NCBI RefSeq assembly: GCF_000189635.1
Contig: NW_002476437.1
Location: forward strand, 190,292 to 254,291
Direction: 5' to 3'
From: Tetrahymena thermophila SB210
Taxonomy: Eukaryota > Ciliophora > Oligohymenophorea > Hymenostomatida > Tetrahymenidae
Length of the DNA: 64,000 nt
The notes beneath the pieces were generated by a model. It was not told the DNA's origin. It saw only the letters and a program-made list of their open reading frames with translations, and made no database searches. Position numbers and translations under genes: made by a program. Shown piece after piece: positions 38,762 through 51,971 of this stretch (positions within the stretch are counted from its first letter, which is position 1; each line of letters starts with the position of its first letter).

Positions 38762-41700
38762 TCAATCTTAATCATTTTCGTCATTTTATTCTTCCTCTTC
38801 TTCTTATTTATCTTCATCATCTTCCTCGTTGTTACTTAAATTGTCTTTTTCTTTATCATCATCGTCATCTTATTCTTCATCTTAATTATTATACTCCTAT
38901 TCATTTTCTTCTTCAATTTCTTAATCCTCTTCCTCATCTTTATGAGTATCTTCTGCTTAGCTTACAGAGTTATTTTCTGTATGAGATTATTGTTTAGAGT
39001 TTTCTTCAGCTGTCCTTTATTTTTCATGTGTATTATCTATTGTTTTATCGGTAGAAGAGTTATCAATTTATTCAAATTTGCTTGTTTTTTGTTCTTGGTT
39101 TTATTCTTCAGGGTGTATGATTTTATAATTTCCTCCTTTCTTTGACATGCTTGGTATTTTTACTCTTACTGGTGAAAGACTCTATTTAATTATTTAAATA
39201 AAATATAAAATAAAAGATTTATTTAGGAGAAATTACAAATTAAGGATTAGGATGGGCATTTTTAATATCATCTTTTGTAGCAGCTAGATCAAAAACACTA
39301 TTGTAGTTCTTTTTCTTCATCAAAAGAGAGTCGTTCTACATATTTTGATTGTTGAGTGAGTAATTACTTGGTGCTCTTCCATTATTTGAAGATACTGGTG
39401 TCCATCTCTAATCATCTTCAACTGTCTATTTTTCAGGTAAGCCAAATCCTTATTAAAGCTTTTTTTGAAGTTCTACTTTTTTTTGTTAATTAATAATATC
39501 CTCTATACCTTCTTAAATTGTTTTTTCATCAAAAGGAATCCAGTTACCAGAAGGGTTTTGATTCAGCATAGTTTTCTTATTTTAAACACTATGCTAACCT
39601 ATTGGGTTTTGCTAGAACTAAAATATATTCTAATTTGCATATGAAGAGGGCAAAGAGCTATGCTTTACTAATTTAATTATTTTAAATCAACCTTAAAATC
39701 TAAAATAATTAAATTTACATTAATTCTTTCCAAATAGCTAAACATTTCTCTGCTATTCAAGTATTCTATTTTGATAATTTTTAAGATTCTACTTTCTAAT
39801 TTACTCAATACTTGTAAGTGGTGAGACTTAATTTTCATCATTTAGAGGTGGTAGATTGATATTATTGTTTTCTCCTTTCCTATTAGAAAAAACACTGTTA
39901 TTTTAATGGAATTTGTTATCATTTATGTTGCTGGACTCATCTATTAAAGCTTCAAGTTTACTAATTTTTTATTTCATTCTAATTATGTCATTTTCTTTTA
40001 CTCTTAGAAGTGTTTATTGGGATTTAAGCATATCTCTCACCATTTTTACTTCATTATCTTTTTCTTCTTGAGATTTCTTTATTTCTTAATTTATTTTTAA
40101 AATTAATGAATTATTGAGCATCATATTTTAATAAATAAATGAAATTAATACAAGGTAATATCTTTTTTTGGTACTCTTATAGTTATTTCTAAGCTTTTAC
40201 CAAATTAGTTTTCAGCCTTTCGTTCTTAATTAAAAAAAATAGTTGAATTATATTCTAATGCTGTAAATTAACTAATTAATTACATCATTGTAAAACATCA
40301 TTTTTATCTTATTAAAATTTATTGATTCATCTTCTTTTTATGATAGCTTATCCTGAATTTATCTCATTTTTGCAGCAAGTTATTTTAGCTAATAAATTAC
40401 AGTCAATAAAAGTATTATTAAATAATCAATTTACTTTATTTTCTTTTTGGTTATTTTACTCCCTCAACTCTTCAAGATCCTAATCTTATTATTCTTTTAT
40501 GAATTTAGTCTCGTCTAGCTAATAAATTATTCAAAATTAAAGCAAAAAAAATGATTAATTCTTATTTTAATAAAGCTGTAGTAATATTTAATTTAAAAAC
40601 TAATCTAAACTAAAATTTAAGAATAAAAAAAAATAAATTATAAATTTATAAAATCCAGATAAATAATTAAATCACTTATATTTTTTAAAATTTTTAAATC
40701 AATTAAATTACTTACATTTAAAAAAATTTTTTTTAATTAATTTAATCATTAATGGAAAAAATAAATTTGGTTTATTAAAACGAAATATTTAAATTAAAAT
40801 AAGCTAAATAAATAAAAATATTTTAGTTACTTCACTAATTTTTTGGTCAATTTATTCTTTTGTCTCTTAAATTGTTTTTCTATAATTAGTAATGAGTGTA
40901 CTTTGCTAATTCTTTATTCTAAATTAGTAATTTATATAAATATTTAGGTAATACTAAATAAGCAATTTTTGAAATTACTTTTCCATAACCTCAACTTCTG
41001 ATTTTAAATTTTATATTTCAAGTTCTTTTTCTAAGAGTTAATGGTCGAAATCTTCTTATTTTGACTTATGAGTGTTTCTCTCTTCTATTAGCTAGCAAGA
41101 AATAAGTTAATTTTAATTTAAATATTAATTTATACTTAATTTTTCATTTTGGTATAGCTTTCCTACAAATTTTGAATTTTATTTTCATAATTATGAGACA
41201 AGTTTTATATTTTATTTTGGTATTCTTGATCATTCTTAATATGTTTTTACTTCTCCTCTTCTATCTACTAATTTAATGCTTATACTTAATTATTCAGTTC
41301 TTAAACCAAACTAGATAGTTAAGGTATTTTCTTTAGCTTTTCTTCACTTTCATTTTGTAAAAGTTCAATTTCATTTTATTTATCTTACAGTGCCTGTTCT
41401 AATTAACTTAACCTAAGCATCATCTAATTGATCTATAAATCTTTTTATTCAGCAAGTTCATTTTAATTTTTCTACATAAAGCTCATATTTTCATTCAACA
41501 TTTTTATTTCCTTTAAAAATAAATTTATTTTAATAAAAAAACTTTAAGTTTAATAAAAACGCCCTTCAAGAGTTAATTTTTTTTATCCAGTTAATAAAAT
41601 CATTAATCAATCAACAAAAAACGATAATTCTTAGAAATTAAAATAAATTTCAAGTTGTTTTATTATGGAAAAATAATAAATACATCATTAACAAAATCTC

Positions 41701-43561
41701 CTTTCAAAAATAAATAAATAAATGATAGAACAATTATTATTACTTGAACAAGAAGTGAGTTTTTTTAGTTCATAATATCTATTTGATTGCAAAATTCTTC
41801 ATTTTTTTTTTATTCTAATTCTAACACAATCCTTTTTTTTTCCATAAGCGAAATAAATTTAAAAATCTTCATTATTTAAGCAAACTTTACTTGAGTTCTT
41901 ACTCTATTTACTTAACTTTTTAATCTCCTCCTTATTCTTCATCGCCTGCCCTAAAGTTAAAATAATTTAGCTAAAATTAATCCAAATGCATGCTTACAAA
42001 GTTTTGGCTATTTAAGATTCTAATTCTATTATTTTCTCCTATAATTGTTTGTTTTTCTCTCCTTTTTCATCCAGCAGTTTCTTTATACTCACAATTTCTT
42101 CACTAGACTCATATTGCTCTATTTTGATTTTCTAAAATCTAAATAAAAAAAATAAATCTTAATATTTAGAAATTATCAATAAACAAAGTTATACCCTGTT
42201 TGTTCTTTAAGCTAGAAATTTTATTTTTCCAATTCTTGAATCCTCTATTGAAGATCTGATATAATTCCTTTATCTTACTCTTTATCAAGCATAATCTCAT
42301 ACTGGCTCTTTTAAGCCATACTTGGTTTTGATTTTAATTTTGTTGAACTTATACTCTTCTCTATTGATTATCTCCTATTTCTAAATATTTAAAAATTAAT
42401 AAACTACTAACCTAAAACAATTAATTTTATAAATACTTTGCTTCCACAGCTTCATTGTACTTCTTCTGTAAAGATTGTAATTGCTAAATAAAAATATTAT
42501 AAACTTTAATAATAATATTATAAGAGGTTACTTCTTCCTGTTCTTTGATGTTTTTTTCTTTGTCTGTATTTTCTTTTTAAAGGTCCAATAAATTTTAATT
42601 TATAGATTCCTTCTCTAATTTTAATTACTAAAAAATAAAATAATCAGATTTTTTTTGATGAATTAATGTTTTTTATAAATTTTTTACATTAATTTGCTAA
42701 TCAGCTTATTGCAAACTTTCAACTTATTTAGCAGATGCTTCTTTCAGTGATTAAAGCTTATTTTAATATTTTTAATTGTTCACAGTTTACAATTCAAAAA
42801 TATTTTAATTACTTCGATCTAAATAGTATTTAATAATTGATCTTTTTCATCTAAGAGTTAGATTTGATGGTCGATACTAAATTTGCATTAAATATAATAA
42901 GTAATAATTAAATATTTAGCGTAGTTCTATTCAATTAAATAATCAATAAATTATTGTATTTATTTATAGAAATTCATTATTTTAGTTAAATAAAGAATAA
43001 AGATTGATTGATTGCTAAATAGTAAGAATATTTTTGCATTTATGTCAGTTTCATTTAAATATTAACCAATAAATATTATTCAAAATATATTGAAAATAAT
43101 CATAGCTCATTAAATATTTATTACGTTTCCTATTATTTTTATGCAAGTTATTCCTTTTCTTGCATTGAATTTTCTAGAGTCTTTATCAAAATCAAATACT
43201 TCTCCTCATCGAATTTGCTCTATTAATGTAAAATTAAATGATTTTCTAAAAATCACTAAATTGAATTTAATTCTTGGTAATTATAATGCGATTACTTCAC
43301 CACCTAGCGCTTCTAATAAAGCTTTTCTAGATTTAATTTAATTTTATAATTCCTCTAATTATTCATTAGCCTAATTTATCTATTATAGAGCCAACTCATC
43401 AGCTATTTTAGAATAATTATATTTAGTATTATCAATATTTAAGCAATAACAAAGAAATAAAATTTAGTAGAAATGATAAACTTGCTTGAAACAAATAAAA
43501 TTGTTAAATCAATCTTATTTTAAAATGTTAACTTACAATTTGACTATGATTGATTGGCCAT
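38762..43561 (-). CDS. Long coiled-coil protein with acidic C-terminal tail
   Basis: Multi-exon gene with many short exons and AT-rich GT-AG introns. Exon 1 starts at ATG 43561 (MANQSQSN) and splices in phase to SDELALQQINQANEQLEELQ. Most exons encode Glu/Lys/Gln/Leu heptads, for example SDLQQRIQELEKQNFQLKEQ near 42200-42270, KKLLDEKGEKNKQLQEKII near 42040-42090, and ISKLEALIDESSNIND near 39940-39980. Exon 39239-39600 carries a less helical region (NPSGNWIPFDEKTIQEGIED). After an intron at about 39174-39238 comes SLSPVRVKIPSMSKKGG. The last 70 or so residues are Asp/Glu/Gln-rich, ending at TGA 38762. No TM or signal peptide. The architecture fits a cytoskeletal, basal-body or ciliary structural protein, but I cannot name the family. 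One junction near 43200-43290 does not resolve with standard splice sites. Confidence 0.75.
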
Positions 43562-44098
43562 TGCAGATAAGTGTATTTTTGCTTGAATAAACTATTGCTA
43601 AACTATAGATAACTTTATCAAATATTTGAAAGTAAGAAATAATAATTAATATATATATTTATATTTCACTGAATCAATCGATTAAATATTCATTAAGTAA
43701 ATTAATTCTTTATTAATTGGTTTAATTCATAAATTTTACGCATTAAGTTCTGCATTTCTATTTTAATTTATAAAAATATTGTTTGATCATATCGGAATTC
43801 AAAAATATCAAGTCTAGTAAATAAAAATTTCAGCTTACTCATATTATCAAATGTTTTATATAAATTGTTGAAAGACGAATTGATATATTTTTTAACTGCA
43901 TTTCATTAATAATTAAAATTATGGAACCTTATCAATAAATAAATAAATCAATCAATTAAACAAAAAAATTTACATTAAAATTTTGAATATTTTTGAAGAA
44001 AGTAAACTTAATATTAATTATAACATTCTTTTAGAAATTCTTAGAAAAAATATTCTAAAAAAGGCAGATCATACAAGAATAATTAATATTTAGAAATT
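43562..44098. promoter_or_regulatory. Divergent promoter region
   Basis: About 540 bp of AT-rich sequence between the coiled-coil gene (minus) and a small plus-strand gene. It must hold both promoters, but no specific element could be identified. Confidence 0.45.
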
Positions 44099-44553
44099 AT
44101 GGGAGAACATCCATATTTTAATTTAAAAAGCTACGAAGATTTTAACAAGCAAGATAGTTTAATACTTCTTAAGCCAATATATAATAAAAAAATTATGTTT
44201 ACTGCTGCAAAGCCAAACAACAAAGACTATATTGAGGAATCTGAGCAGTAAATAAATTATCTTCTACTTTAAAATAATTAAGCAAATACTTTTAAATAAT
44301 TAAAAAGTTGTTTTCTTTATTGTGAACCTAAGCATAAAAAGCCTGATGAAAAATTCTAAAACTGTCTGAGTATCATTTTATACTTATTTTTTTTAAATAT
44401 TGAAGACATTTATCAGCATTAATGAAATCCTTTTGTAAATTTGCTAATTTTAAAAATAATTTAGAAACTTGTCTTGCAAAATGGAAAGGCATTCACGAAT
44501 ATACATCCACTCCTGAGTTTAGCGGACTTTTCTTACCCAAAAAACTAAAATGA
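44099..44553 (+). CDS. Small Cys-containing hypothetical protein (135 aa)
   Basis: Two exons, 44099-44369 and 44417-44553, separated by a 47-nt GT-AG intron; together 136 codons. The protein starts MGEHPYFNLKSYEDF and ends FSGLFLPKKLK. It has no TM segment. The second half has five Cys: CFLYC, then NCLTLMKSFC, then KNNLETC, spaced in predicted helices. This recalls small helical Cys-paired mitochondrial intermembrane-space proteins (CHCH-like), but the spacing (x3, x7, x11) is not the classic twin Cx9C, so the link is speculative. The start is the first ATG, and the exon-1 frame contains TAA-encoded Gln. It stands alone, divergent from the coiled-coil gene. Confidence 0.72.
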
Positions 44554-46006
44554 AAACCTAATTAAACAAGTAAAATTTCAAACTAGGTCAAATAACCTAT
44601 TCATTTGCTAATATTATATCTAATAATTATTCTTAAACATTGAATGTAAATAATTAAATAAATAAAAAATCAAATAAAAAAACAAACAAACAAACAAATG
44701 TATATATTAATTTCGTATCTTTTTGTAGAAGTCTAAATAATATATTAACAAAAATCTAATTAAATTTTCATCAAGCATAATTTATTTAATTGTATTTAAA
44801 AAAATTCAATTCAATATTCAACTAATCTATATTTTTATACTAGAATTAGCTTGTTTAAAATAAAATTTTTTATTAATATTTTTTTATTTCATATGATCAC
44901 AATATAAAGTAAATTAAAATAATAAATATTTTATCTATAAATAATCCATATTTAATAATAAAATATACGTTTTGTCTGTCAATAGGTTTATAATAAACTA
45001 ACCAATTTTCTAATTTAGTAATTTTTTTTCCAATAAAAGATTTTTATTGTATTCATTTTATTTTACTTCATATCTACTATTAAATAAATTTGATTTTATG
45101 AAATTTTATTCAAGAAAAAAATGAAATTATAAAGCTAATTAAAGCATTATGTTATTTAAATAAGATTGCATAAATAATCTATATTTATCTTTCTTTTGAC
45201 ATATTTTATTGAAATTATTATTAAATTCAAAAGTAAATAGTCTAATAAGATTTTGTTAAATTTTTTAAACTGAAATAAAATTAAAGAATATTTGCTTTTT
45301 ATAATTAATTATTTATTAAATAATATTTTATTATTGAATAATATTTTAAGGATGAATTAAAAAAAAATCTTTATTTAAAATAATTTAATAAATTAAAGCA
45401 GCTAAAATTAAATAAATAAAAATGCATTTAAAAATTTTTAATTTTAAGGAAAATATTTTTTTTAAAAATATCACATTTGGTAATTCTTATATGTTTTAAT
45501 AATATATTTTTGCAATAAATTCAGATAAATATAAAGAAGGCAATAACTGACTTTAATCTAATTTTTGATCAATAAGCAAGATTGATGATTATTACTAATA
45601 AAGCTTTTTTATGAAAGAAAGATTGATTATAAAAGATATTGTATTTTTATTTAAAATTTGTTTAGATTGAAATTTTCATTAGATTCAACTAACCAATATT
45701 ATTCAAACACGCTTTGAAGCATTAATTGGGCTACTAAAATATATGCTGAATTAGAAAGTAGTAAATTTTAATACATAAAAACTGACTTTGTAAATTATTA
45801 TTTATTTATTTATTTATGTGTGTATTATTAATTAAATAATTGTATGTATTTTTGTTTGATTGATTGTTTGCTTTTCTCATATCTTTTAATGTATTTCATA
45901 TCCTTATTTATTAAATAAATAAATAAATTCTATTGAAATCTTTTTAATTAATTAATAGATATTAATTACAAATATTTAATTTTCATTGCAAATAATTAAA
46001 AGCAAA
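44554..46006. other. Intergenic region
   Basis: About 1.45 kb of very AT-rich spacer between two plus-strand genes. Simple repeats include CAAA units at about 44677-44698 and TTTA units near 45800. No gene supported. Confidence 0.5.
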
Positions 46007-48478
46007 ATGAATATTAAACTTAGCAGAAACATATTCTTAGCAGCCATTTTGGTTTGTCTCTTTGCAGGTGTATATTGCGAAAGCTTGCTCAAAAATAGAG
46101 TTATTGTTGTTGTTGATAGTTCTTCATATTAACATACTCACTCAACATTCTTTAATGACCTTAGATGTAATTAGACATTAATTGTTAGTTAGTTAGCATA
46201 TTAAATAATTAATTGAATGGATCAAATATTTTTTTCATTCTCTTTAATTCTAGTACATAAATTCTTAAATGGAAGCTGCTATCAAATAGACATTTAAATT
46301 TATTTAAATTTTAGTAATTTAACTCTTTTTATTTTATAATTAGCCAAGGGATACGATTTAGATTTTAGAGCATTAAACTCAGCTACTATCAAGTTATTGA
46401 CTTATGGTGAATATAATTATGATTAAATGATTGTTATTGCCTCCTCACATATGGGTAATCATTTAAATATCTCAATTCTAAACAATTTTAATAATATTTA
46501 TCTTAACTTAATTAAATTTAATTCTAAATTTATTTGATCATCTTTATTTAATATCTTATTACTTTATAATCAAAGATGGCAAGGGTTTAACCAAAAATAA
46601 AATTGCTGAGTTTTTCGATTCAGGCCGTAACGTTTTTATTGCTACTGATATTGACTCTTCAAAGACAATCCGTTAATTATACAACGAATTTGGTGTTGAT
46701 ATTGATGAATATGTAAAAAATAAATTATCATTTTATATTTGTTGAATCTAAATAAAATGAGAAAAAATAAAGAAATAAACTTTAAATATGAGAAGGAATT
46801 AATTTCTAAAAGCGAATAGAAATCAAAAATTAAAATAAATACTTTTAAATAGAAAAAGTAAGTAAATCACCACTATTAGATAGATAGATAAGTGATTGCA
46901 TTGCAAGAATACTCTTTTAAAAATTACATCTAATTTGTATATAAAATAGTTGCTATTTAAAAGGATTATTTTCTAAGATTAAAAAAAATGTAATTAAATA
47001 GCATAAAGATCTTAAAAACGATTTGCATTTATTAGGAAAAATGCTAAGATTAAATTAAAATATATAAACAATACTCAATTTAAAAATCTATTAATTGCAA
47101 ATAATAACTATAAATAAGTTTTTACTAAAATTAATAACATTGTTCGTGACTATTTTAAGAAATTAATAAAAATTTTATTTTACAATAATTATTAGAAAAT
47201 TTTGTTAAACTAAATTATTTTATCATTTACTTTAGAGTTCAAGAGTTTAAGATCACTTTAATAAGGATTCTGAGTAAGATCACAGTTATGTTTATTCTAA
47301 AAATATAATAAAACAAGAAGTATTCTGTCCCTAATTAGATAAGCCTATTCTTTATAGAGGTGCTGGTTTGACTATGACTCCATACGAAACTTACTAAGTT
47401 TATGGCGTTTTACGTGGTGAAGATACTACTTACTCCTATTCTTAAGAGAGAAGAGAATCAGTAAACTCAGGAAGCTAAGTTATCCTTGTGTCTGCTACTT
47501 AAGTAATTAATTCATCATTACTTAGCATATTTTATAATTTTTTCATTATATAGGGTAGAAACAATGCCAGAGCTGTCCTTACAGGTTCAATCGAAATGTT
47601 GAGCAACGAATTCTATAAAAATGAGTAAGCAAACCAAAAATAAATTATTTTTAATCTAAAATTTTATCAAAAACAATAGAAAATATGCTAACAGATAATT
47701 TGTTAATAATGTTATTGACTGGAACTTCGGTTTAAATGGTGTTCTCAAGGTTGGAAAAATCACATACACTAGAAAAGGAGAAAAAGAAAATTCTAACGAA
47801 TATAGAATTAAAGATTTCTTAGATTACTCTATTGAAATTTTCACATACAGCTAGAAAAAAAATAGTTGGGTTCCTTACATTACCGACGATATTGTTCTTG
47901 AATTTATTATGCTTGACCCTTATATCAGATAAACTCTCACAAGAGAAGGAAAAACACAAGTCTATAAAGCAAGCTTCTAGGTAAATTTTAATAAGATTAT
48001 TAAAAATTAATTAACTTTTTTTATGCTTTCAATTTACTAAATAAAAAAAATTAAATCAAAAATTATTTTTTAATTAAGATAAATTTATAAATAAATTGAG
48101 TATCTTTTTAAAACTTTTAAAATAATTAAAAAATTTACTAAAAATCATAAATTTTACTTATTTTTTTTATTGAAAAGATTCCTGACAAGCATGGTATCTT
48201 CAAACTTAAGGTCAAATATCAAAAGCCTGGATTTACTTTTATTGAAGAATCTAATAAGGTACATATTTAATTAAATTTTAATTATTATTCATCTATAAAT
48301 AATTAATTAATAGGTTACTGTTAGACCATTTAAGCACAATGAATATCCTAGATATTTAGAACAAGCTTATCCTTACTACTTTAGTACTTGGGCTACTCTG
48401 ATTGGATTTTTAGTATTAGTTGTTTACTTCTTGTTCCATTAAGATAAAGAAGTATCTGTGAGTAAAAAAACTGACTGA
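46007..48478 (+). CDS. DDOST: Oligosaccharyltransferase 48-kDa subunit (OST48/DDOST/WBP1)
   Basis: Subunit of the ER oligosaccharyltransferase that transfers glycan to nascent proteins. Eight exons (46007-46166, 46344-46454, 46576-46712, 47236-47502, 47554-47624, 47680-47980, 48178-48258, 48314-48478) join to 431 codons. An N-terminal signal peptide (FLAAILVCLFAGVYC) precedes the lumenal GATase-like domain (RVIVVVDSSS; DLRSKGYDLDFRALNS; VFIATDIDSS). Family landmarks follow: LYRGAGLTMTP, NNARAVLTGSIEMLSNEFY, DFLDYSIEIF, WVPYITDDIVLEFIMLDPY, VTVRPFKHNEYPRYLEQAYP. A single TM (ATLIGFLVLVVYFLF) precedes a short cytosolic tail ending KKTD, a dilysine ER-retrieval signal. That supports the stop at 48476-48478 over splicing at the overlapping GTGAGT. 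Length is close to the usual 430-460 aa. Confidence 0.96.
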
Positions 48479-49137
48479 TTAATCTTTAGTTGGAACGATT
48501 GATTGGATTAATTTTAAATAATTTTGAATTTTAATGTTTAGTAAAAACAGGGTATGATAAATAAACTTAAATAAATAAATTAAAATTGTATAAATAAAAC
48601 AAATAAGCTAAATATCTATCTATCTATTTATCTACTTGTTTGTTTAATATACCACTTACTTTCTAATATATCAAATTTAATATTATCTTTATTTTAATTT
48701 ATACTAAATTTATTTTGTTTCTTAAATGAGAAGTGAATATGTATGTATGTAGGTTAGAATTATTTCTAAATAAATAAATAAATTATTAATCATTTTCTTT
48801 AATTATTAAATTCAATTTGCTATTCATTTATAATTAAATAGTTAAAAAATCTTATCAATATCAAAAAAAAATAATTTTTTATTAATTACTTAGTATTTTT
48901 AAGTTTGAGCTTATGCTTATGCTTGTATGTGTATGTCTTATTTCGTTTGTGGTTTATGTAGAATAATTAAAAAGCTAAAATTTTTGTTATATTAAACAAA
49001 TAGACATATCACCAGTATATTCAATTTATATAGTAGTTAACTAACAAAAAATCTTAATTTATCAAAAAATTTGATAAAAAGTTATTTGAAGGTATTATAA
49101 TTTAGCATATATTCCTAGTTTTAGTAAATCAGATAAA
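48479..49137. other. Intergenic spacer
   Basis: AT-rich spacer between OST48 and the cyclophilin gene, with a GTATGTAT-type short repeat near 48736-48750. No gene seen. Confidence 0.5.
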
Positions 49138-51210
49138 ATGGGAAAACATAGACACACTAAAGATCGTATGTTTATTTCATACACCGAGCATAAAATGGGT
49201 AAATTAATAATGTTATTTTAATACTTTTTAACAGTTATTAAGTATGAATAAATTTATATTTTGAAATATTTTTACTTATTAATAATAGAATGGGGTGGTA
49301 AAAAAGATCCAGAAAAAGTTCCTATGAGTAAATTACCATTTTTTTGCTGTAGTTTGAGCTTAACTCCTTTTAAAAATCCTGTATGTTCTCCAGATGGAAT
49401 TGTATTTGATATTATGTAAAATCTACTTGCTTTTTTATTATAATTACTTATTTTGATGAATAACTAAATATTAACTTATAATTTATAAAAAGGAGCATCA
49501 TTCCTTACATAAAAAAGTATAAAAAAAATCCAGTCACAGGCGAGGATTTAAAAATTAGCGATTTAATTACTTTGAAATTTTCTAAAAATGATAATGGTGA
49601 ATATTAAGATCCAATTTCTTTTAAAGTATTCACTGACCATACTCACATTGTAACAATTAAGACTTCAGGCAATGTATACAGCTTCGATACAGTTGATAAA
49701 CTTAACAGAGAAGCAAAGTATTGGTAAGATTTAATGACTGGAGAAAAATTCACACCAAAAGACATCATAACTTTGAATGATCCTAAAAATTTAGAAAATA
49801 GAACTATCAAAAATTTTGATTATATAAGAAATAATATTGAAGTTGAATTGAAAGATAAAGGAAATGATGCCTTTATCAATAAGAATGAAGCTACAAAAAA
49901 TATTCTTACCAAATATTAAGAAAAACAAAAGGTATTTTAATATTTATAATAAATTAATTTTTGAGTTTATTTTAGAGTTTCTTTAAAATTATATTAATAG
50001 TAAGAAAATCTTGAACAGAAAAAGAAAGACGATGAAGAAATAGAATAAATTAGGAAATAGAGAAAGGAAGAATTAGAGAAACTTGAAAAAGGAGAGCAAA
50101 TTCCTGTTGCTGATTTTATAAAATCAGCTATTAGAAACAGAGATTTCATTCATTAGAGAGAAACTACTAGTGATGTTGCTGTCAGTGTTACAAGTACAGC
50201 CTCTGCAGTTATGAGAGAATAAGGAAGTTTAGAATTCAGAAGTTTAAATGAAACAGAAATTAGAAAGATTATTCATGATTAGGTCAAAAATAAATAAATG
50301 AAGGGCTATGTAAATATTATAACTAATATAGGAGAAATATAATGCATGATTCATGCAAATTTTGTTCCTAAAACATCTGAAAATTTCCTCGAATTGTGTG
50401 AAAAAGGTTATTATAACGGAATTAAATTCCACAGATTAGTAAAGGACTTCATGGTAAAATAGATTCACGTTTTAAATAATGATTGAAATAAACTTACCTT
50501 TATTATTAAAATAGATTCAAGGAGGAGATCCAACTGGTACTGGAAGAGGTGGCGAGTCAATTTTCGGATATAAATTTGAAGATGAATTCCATGCTAAAAT
50601 TAGACATAGCAAGCCAGGTATTCTAAGTATGGCAAATTCAGGGCCAAACACAAATGCATCTTAATTGTAATTTAGATAGAATAATTTTTTGGTAGTGTGA
50701 ATTAACCTATTTTTTTAAAAAGCTTTATAACTCTTGGAGAGTGTGCATGGTTAGATGAGCAGCATAATGCTTTTGGTGAAGTAATTGGAAACCAATTAAC
50801 CTTACATAAAATAAATACCCATCCAGTAAATGGAGAAAAACCAGCAGTAAACAAAGTTATTTTGGAATAAATATTTAATTAATTTTTTAATAATAAAAAA
50901 GACTCCAATAACTATTGAGAAAATCATAGTAGTTGAAAATCCTTTTAGATAAGTCATAGTCAAAATGTAGGAATAAAAAAGAGAAAAGCTGAAAGAAGAA
51001 AAACGTAAAGCTTCAGAAAAAGAAAGAGAGCACGAGAGATGGATTAGCAATGATGATAAATTTATTTTACCTAAACTTGCTGAAACTGAAGAAAAGCCTA
51101 AAATAAAATCTGCTGGCTTAGCAAGCATGCTTACTGATCCTAAAAATTCAAATTATGATATACTACCAAAGGAAAAGCACAGAAAAAATTTTAATTTTTC
51201 TGACTGGTGA
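49138..51210 (+). CDS. PPIL2: U-box cyclophilin PPIL2 (Cyp60-like)
   Basis: Nuclear spliceosome-associated cyclophilin-type protein with an N-terminal U-box. Seven exons (49138-49198, 49289-49415, 49493-49931, 50001-50453, 50515-50666, 50723-50855, 50902-51210) give 557 aa. It starts [18 protein letters not shown]. The U-box region has [20 protein letters not shown] and a second U-box-like segment ([16 protein letters not shown]). A charged coiled-coil linker follows. The cyclophilin domain runs from about [20 protein letters not shown] through [19 protein letters not shown] and [20 protein letters not shown]. The tail ends NFSDW, matching the conserved end of the family. FHRL and QGGDP keep the peptidyl-prolyl site motif. 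The active-site Trp of typical cyclophilins is not evident ([13 protein letters not shown]), but that position varies in PPIL2. Confidence 0.96.
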
Positions 51211-51625
51211 AAAAACTGCTTCTATAAAATATTTATTTTTTTACTCTAATTAATATTTGATTTAAAAATATAGATATAGTTTTATATAAATTACTTAATA
51301 GCTCTAATATACCCAAAAACATTCAAAAGTTATTTATTTATTTATTAGTTATTTTTTTTTATGGTTATTAAGAATTAATAATTTACATTAGAATTAAAAA
51401 CAGTAAAAATTATTTAAATAAAATTAATTTTAAACAAATTTTTTTTGCTTATTGATAAATAAAACTCATGAAAGTTAATTTAAATCAAAATTTTATTTCT
51501 AATTTTAAATGTTTTAAAATAAAAATATCTGTTTATTATCTTTTTTTTTTTTTGTTGGAAAGTTTAGATTTATAAATGTGATAATTAAGCTTATTAATTT
51601 TAGTTAAAAAAATATAGATAAAAAG
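51211..51625. other. Intergenic spacer
   Basis: AT-rich 3' flank of PPIL2 and tRNA-Asn. The TTTTT at 51620-51624 (minus sense) is the tRNA terminator; nothing else seen. Confidence 0.55.
51620..51624 (-). terminator. Pol III T-run terminator of tRNA-Asn
   Basis: Five T (minus strand) immediately after the discriminator base. Confidence 0.75.
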
Positions 51626-51699
51626 CGCTCGATGTAGGGATCGAACCTACGACCTTGCGGTTAACAGCCGCATGCTCTAACCAGCTGAGCTAATCGAGC
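51626..51699 (-). tRNA. tRNA-Asn (anticodon GUU)
   Basis: Perfect cloverleaf: acceptor GCTCGAT/ATCGAGC with G discriminator, D stem GCTC/GAGC, anticodon stem TGCGG/CCGCA with loop CTGTTAA (anticodon GTT), T stem GTAGG/CCTAC with loop TTCGATC. No intron. A five-T pol III stop follows directly on the minus strand. Confidence 0.98.
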
Positions 51700-51971
51700 T
51701 ACCAATAGTTAATAGAATATACAGAAATATATTTTATAAGTTTGAATGACTAAGTTAGATTAATTAGTATTTTATAGAAATACACCAAAAATTAATAATG
51801 GTTGTATAATTTGGTAAAGAGATAGATAAATTGACTTATTACTAACTAATTAGATAATGAATTGATTAGTATTGAAAACATTATTATTTTTTAAATTTGA
51901 ATACATACTTGATATGCTTATATAAAACTATATATTTGATAATATTGATTTAAATAATTTAACTAGTTTCA

